Source: Thermoanaerobacterales bacterium (lineage in GTDB: Bacteria > Actinomycetota > Acidimicrobiia > Acidimicrobiales > JACDCH01). Taken from it: 7,891 nucleotides of DNA. The position numbers were made by a program, and so were the translations under genes. Below, piece by piece: positions 5,303 through 7,891 of this stretch (position 1 is its first letter; each line of letters starts with the position of its first letter). The DNA lies in contig PKRH01000138.1 in assembly GCA_017577565.1 (NCBI GenBank), forward strand, positions 1-7,891, given 5' to 3'. The notes below the pieces were generated by a model. It saw nothing but the letters and a program-made list of their open reading frames with translations, was not told the origin of the DNA and searched no databases.

Positions 5303-6724
5303 GTGTTGGAACCATCGCCAGTCGTCGTCGCCGTGCTCGGGGGCCTCGCCCTGGTCGCGCTGATCGTCGTCTTCGTCATCAGCCGCATCCGGGTCGCGGG
5401 CCCCAACGAGGCGTTCATCATCACCGGCCGCAAGGGCAAGGCCGGCGCCAACGACACCTCCGGCCAGAAGGTCGTCATGGGCGCCAGCGTCTTCGTCGTG
5501 CCCTTCGTCCAGAGGCTCAACGTCATCGACCTGACCAGCCGCCAGATCGGCGTGTCGGTGCCCGCCGCGGTGTCGTCCAACGGCATCCGCTGCTCGCTCG
5601 AGGGCGTCGCGGTCGTCAAGGTCGGCGGCAGCGAGGAGCTCATCCGGGCCGCCGCCCAGCGCTTCCTCGGCCAGCAGGACGAGATCGACGTCTTCACCCG
5701 TGAGGTGCTGGCCGGCTCGCTCCGGGCCATCGTCGGGCGGCTGACCGTCGAGGAGATCATCCGCGACCGGGCCGCCTTCGCCGCCGCCGTGGCCGAGGAG
5801 GCCGAGAACAGCCTGACCGGCCAGGGCCTCGTGCTCGACACCTTCCAGCTGCAGGACATCCAGGCCGAGGGCAACTACCTCGCCGACCTCGGCCGGCCCG
5901 AGGCCGCCCGGGCCGAGATGGAGGCGGCCATCGCCGAGGCCAACGCCCGCCGCGAGGCCGAGCAGGCCCGCATCCGGGCCGAGGAGGAGATCGCGATCGC
6001 CAGCCGCGACCTCGCCCTCAAGCAGGCCGAGATCAAGGCGCAGACCGACGCCGCCGCCGCCGAGGCGGCCGCCGCCGGCCCGCTGGCGCAGGCGGCCAAG
6101 GACCAGGAGGTCCTCGCCGCCCAGGAGCTGGTGGCCGCCCGCCGGGCCGAGCTGACCGAGCGCGAGCTCGACACCTCGGTGCGCAAGCCGGCCGACGCCC
6201 GCCGGTACGCGATCGAGCAGGAGGCCGCGGCCGAGAAGGCCCGCGAGATCGCCATCGCCGAGGCCCAGGCCGAGAAGGCGCGGCTCGAGGGCGCGGCCGA
6301 GCGCGAGCGCCGCACCGCCCTGGCCGAGGCGGTCAAGGCCGAGGGCATGGCCGAGGCGGCCGCCATCGCCGCCCGCGGCGAGGCCGAGGCCGAGGCCATG
6401 CGCAAGCGGGCCGAGGCCTACAAGCACTACGGCCAGGCGGCCGTCGTCGACATCCTGGCGGGCACGCTGCCCAAGGTCGTCGCCGAGGCGGCGAGCCCCA
6501 TGAGCCGGATCGACAAGATGACGGTCATCTCGACCGACGGCGCCGGCCAGGCCGTCCGCAACGTCGCGTCGACCGCCGCCCAGGCCAACGAGATGCTGAA
6601 GGCGCTGTTCGGCATCGACCTGACCCAGCTCGTCGCCGGGCTCACCGGCGCCGCCGGCAACGGCGACGGCGGGGCGCCGCCGGCCGTCGAGGCCGGCGCC
6701 ACCGACGGCGGCTCGCCCGCCTGA
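5303..6724 (+). CDS. Flotillin-family (SPFH domain) protein
   Basis: This 473-residue protein scaffolds functional membrane microdomains in bacteria. Residues 7-27 form a single N-terminal membrane segment. The SPFH domain spans about 28-195 (VAGPNEAFIITGRKG, FVVPFVQRLNVIDL, VSSNGIRCSLEGVAVVKV, LRAIVGRLTVEEIIRDR, GLVLDTFQLQDI). The long Ala/Glu-rich coiled coil at about 198-375 is typical of flotillins and mediates oligomerisation. The C-terminal region (376-445, with VVDILAGTLPKVVAEAASPMSRID and ISTDG) is also characteristic and separates it from stomatin/HflK relatives. The last 25 residues are Gly/Ala-rich and probably disordered. Length fits the usual 450-510. It follows an NfeD-like gene, so the two form a YuaF-FloT-like module and probably a two-gene transcript ending at the hairpin just downstream. 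The start is GTG 5303, or TTG 5306. Confidence 0.93.
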   Translation: MLEPSPVVVAVLGGLALVALIVVFVISRIRVAGPNEAFIITGRKGKAGANDTSGQKVVMGASVFVVPFVQRLNVIDLTSRQIGVSVPAAVSSNGIRCSLEGVAVVKVGGSEELIRAAAQRFLGQQDEIDVFTREVLAGSLRAIVGRLTVEEIIRDRAAFAAAVAEEAENSLTGQGLVLDTFQLQDIQAEGNYLADLGRPEAARAEMEAAIAEANARREAEQARIRAEEEIAIASRDLALKQAEIKAQTDAAAAEAAAAGPLAQAAKDQEVLAAQELVAARRAELTERELDTSVRKPADARRYAIEQEAAAEKAREIAIAEAQAEKARLEGAAERERRTALAEAVKAEGMAEAAAIAARGEAEAEAMRKRAEAYKHYGQAAVVDILAGTLPKVVAEAASPMSRIDKMTVISTDGAGQAVRNVASTAAQANEMLKALFGIDLTQLVAGLTGAAGNGDGGAPPAVEAGATDGGSPA

Positions 6725-6733
6725 CCGCCGCCC

Positions 6734-6763
6734 GGGCGGGGCCGCGGCCGCGCGGCCCCGCCC
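6734..6763. terminator. Perfect 13-bp GC hairpin between convergent genes, likely bidirectional terminator
   Basis: Bases 6734-6746 and 6751-6763 are perfect inverted repeats of 13 bp, all G/C, around a GCCG loop. The hairpin fills the 45-bp gap between the stop of the flotillin gene (6724) and the stop of the convergent LLM gene (6770). No T-tract follows on either strand, as is common for actinobacterial terminators. The symmetry would let it serve both transcripts. Confidence 0.7.
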
Positions 6764-6769
6764 GTCGCG

Positions 6770-7693
6770 TCAGCCGGCGGCGAGGTCGCGCAGCAGGGCG
6801 CGGGTGCGCTGCCGCGAGGCCCGGCGGTCGTCGCCCACCGGGAAGGGCGCGGCCCACAGCTCGGTCGCACCGGCGGCGAAGAGCGCCCGGACGGCGTCGG
6901 CGACCGCGTCCTCGTCGCCGACCAGCGCCACCTCGGCCGGGGACGAGGCGCCGCCCGCCGCCAGCACCCGCTGGTAGTTGGGCAGCGTGCCGTAGACGGC
7001 GAAGGCCCGGGCGGCGGCCTCGCGGCCGGCGTCGACGTCGTCGGTGACCGCCACCGGCAGCCCCACGACGACCCGGGGCTCGGGGCGCCCGGCGGCGGCG
7101 GCCGCCTCGCGGATCGTCGGGGCGATGCGCTCCTCGACCGCCCGGGCGTTGGCCATCCAGGTGACCGTGCCGTCGGCCAGCTCGCCGGCGGCCGCCAGGG
7201 ACCGGGGCGCCAGGGCGGCGACGACCAGCCCGTAGGTGCGGGGCAGGCCACCGAGGTCGTCGTTGGCCACGTACTCCTCGCCCGAGAAGGCGACGCGGCC
7301 CTCGCGGCGGAGGGTGTCGAGCACGGTCAGGTACTCGCGCAGGTGGCGGGCGTTCGTGCCGTACGAGAGGCCGAAGACGCCCTCGACGATCGGGCGGTGG
7401 GACACGCCGACGCCGAGGGTGAACCGGGACGGCTCGGCCAGGGTGGCGGCGACGGTGGCCGCGGTCCGGGCCATGACCAGCGGGTGGCGGGGGTAGGTGG
7501 GCACGACCGAGGTGCCGAGGGCGATGCGGCGGGTGGCCCGGCCGACGAGCGGCAGGATCACGAGGGGGTCGAGCGCGCCCCCGCCGCCGGGGAACCAGAG
7601 GCCGGCGAAGCCGTCCTCCTCGGCGGCCACGGCCGAGTCGACGATCCGGTCGACGTCGGTGCCGCCGGCCGTCAGTGCGATGCGCATGCTCAT
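6770..7693 (-). CDS. LLM-class F420-dependent oxidoreductase (TIGR03564-like)
   Basis: This 307-residue cytosolic enzyme of the bacterial luciferase-like TIM-barrel superfamily is most like the F420-dependent group TIGR03564 (MSMEG_4879-type). Family signs in order: an N-terminal beta strand MRIALTAGG, AEEDGFAGLWFP (24-35), IALGTSVVPTYPRHPLVMA (57-75), FTLGVGVSH (91-99), REYLTVLDTL (119-128), ELADGTVTWM (171-180) and GLPVAVTDD (211-219). The VPTYPRHP stretch is a hallmark of F420-linked members. The substrate cannot be deduced; such enzymes transfer hydride between F420 and diverse organic compounds. The ATG at 7693 is favoured by a -10 box 7 nt upstream, although an internal ATG two codons later is also possible. 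It stands alone, convergent with the flotillin gene and divergent from the YwiC-like gene. Confidence 0.88.
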   Translation of the reverse strand: MSMRIALTAGGTDVDRIVDSAVAAEEDGFAGLWFPGGGGALDPLVILPLVGRATRRIALGTSVVPTYPRHPLVMARTAATVAATLAEPSRFTLGVGVSHRPIVEGVFGLSYGTNARHLREYLTVLDTLRREGRVAFSGEEYVANDDLGGLPRTYGLVVAALAPRSLAAAGELADGTVTWMANARAVEERIAPTIREAAAAAGRPEPRVVVGLPVAVTDDVDAGREAAARAFAVYGTLPNYQRVLAAGGASSPAEVALVGDEDAVADAVRALFAAGATELWAAPFPVGDDRRASRQRTRALLRDLAAG

Positions 7694-7700
7694 GGCGGCG

Positions 7701-7706
7701 ACGCTA
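7701..7706 (-). promoter_or_regulatory. -10 element (TAGCGT) for a leaderless LLM oxidoreductase mRNA
   Basis: TAGCGT on the minus strand matches TANNNT and ends 7 nt before the ATG at 7693, with no Shine-Dalgarno sequence in between. The predicted start of transcription is therefore at or next to the start codon. A 10-bp palindrome, CGAGGCCTCG (7712-7721), lies just upstream within the -10/-35 spacer and could be an operator. No good -35 hexamer is seen. Confidence 0.5.
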
Positions 7707-7733
7707 GGCGCCGAGGCCTCGACGTTGTGACCT

Positions 7734-7772
7734 TCGACCCTGGCGACCGCGCGGCGCCGCCGCCAGGCTCGA
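7734..7772. repeat. Inverted repeat, 12-bp arms with one mismatch, ahead of the YwiC-like gene
   Basis: Arm 7734-7745 (TCGACCCTGGCG) and arm 7761-7772 (CGCCAGGCTCGA) pair at 11 of 12 positions. The 15-nt spacer itself contains the palindrome GCGGCGCCGC (7751-7760). The right arm ends 4 nt before the GTG at 7777, so as RNA it would form a hairpin against the start codon, and as DNA it could be an operator in the 83-bp divergent region. No regulator is identified. Confidence 0.4.
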
Positions 7773-7776
7773 CCAG

Positions 7777-7891
7777 GTGGCCACGACCTCGACAGACAGC
7801 CGCCCCGCCGCCGCCCGACCCGCCGCGCCGCCCAGGGCCCGCCCGGCCTGGCGGGCGGTCGCGCTCCCCGACGAGCACGGCGGTTGGGGCC
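7777..7891 (+). CDS. YwiC-like family membrane protein, N-terminal fragment (runs off the right edge)
   Basis: From the GTG at 7777 an open frame of 38 codons continues past the end of the window. After an Ala/Pro/Arg-rich leader (residues 1-26) it reads PAWRAVALPDEHGGWG. The LPxEHGGWG signature is, from memory, the N-terminal mark of YwiC-like proteins, predicted multi-pass membrane proteins of unknown function whose first helix follows directly after this motif. The third-position G/C pattern fits a real frame, and no ORF on the opposite strand gives a recognisable product. No good Shine-Dalgarno sequence or TANNNT box precedes the GTG, and no in-frame ATG or GTG is seen between 7720 and 7777. 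The divergent neighbour is the LLM oxidoreductase. Family membership rests on a short motif, so the call is moderate. Confidence 0.6.
   Translation, partial: MATTSTDSRPAAARPAAPPRARPAWRAVALPDEHGGWG

Noticed and set aside
5279..6427. Minus-strand open frame of about 382 codons opposite the flotillin gene
   Set aside because: Its Leu/Gly/Ala-rich product is the antisense reading of the Glu/Ala coiled-coil codons of the flotillin.
5900..6430. DNA repeat array suggested by recurring GCCGAGGCC-type words
   Set aside because: These reflect Ala-Glu-Ala codons in the flotillin coiled coil; spacing is irregular and there is no array or CRISPR structure.
7690..7878. Minus-strand open frame of 62 codons at the right end
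   Set aside because: It covers the divergent promoter region, is low complexity, and lies opposite the frame encoding the LPDEHGGWG motif.

Overview
This is a very GC-rich stretch, with nearly all codons ending in G or C. It has short intergenic gaps, GTG/ATG starts, an F420-type luciferase-like enzyme and TANNNT -10 boxes placed 6-7 nt upstream of start codons, which is the layout of leaderless mRNAs. Together these suggest a high-GC actinobacterium. A member of Acidimicrobiia fits the protein styles, but that placement is inference. The window looks like one short metagenomic or draft contig: its left end turns AT-rich and homopolymer-rich, and its right end cuts into a gene.

Layout, left to right. 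(1) Minus strand, 1-932: a small single-pass membrane protein (693-932), then the N-terminal part of a membrane-anchored protein resembling the leader region of actinobacterial metallophosphoesterases. Its last ~30 residues run into suspect contig-end sequence. (2) Plus strand, 986-2275: an acetyl-CoA hydrolase/transferase-family CoA-transferase of the 4-hydroxybutyrate type. (3) Minus strand, 4646-2266: two translationally coupled genes, a lipocalin-like DUF7064/7065-type protein and an APH-type phosphotransferase fused to a C-terminal DUF6285-like domain. The phosphotransferase overlaps the CoA-transferase tail to tail by 10 bp. (4) Plus strand, 4751-6724: a short NfeD-like membrane protein followed by a flotillin (SPFH) protein, the same pairing as YuaF-FloT in Bacillus. 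(5) Minus strand, 7693-6770: an F420-dependent LLM-class oxidoreductase, convergent with the flotillin gene across a strong GC-rich hairpin. (6) Plus strand, 7777 to the right edge: the first 38 codons of a YwiC-like membrane protein.

Two functional units stand out. The NfeD-flotillin pair is a membrane-microdomain module. The CoA-transferase plus APH-DUF6285 set resembles the chemistry of 4-hydroxyacid catabolism, in which a 4-hydroxyacyl-CoA is phosphorylated by an APH-type kinase as in the LvaA/LvaB step of levulinate degradation. This is a hypothesis from family membership and adjacency. No RNA genes, CRISPR arrays, insertion sequences or defence systems are visible, and there is no gene-free stretch above 300 bases.
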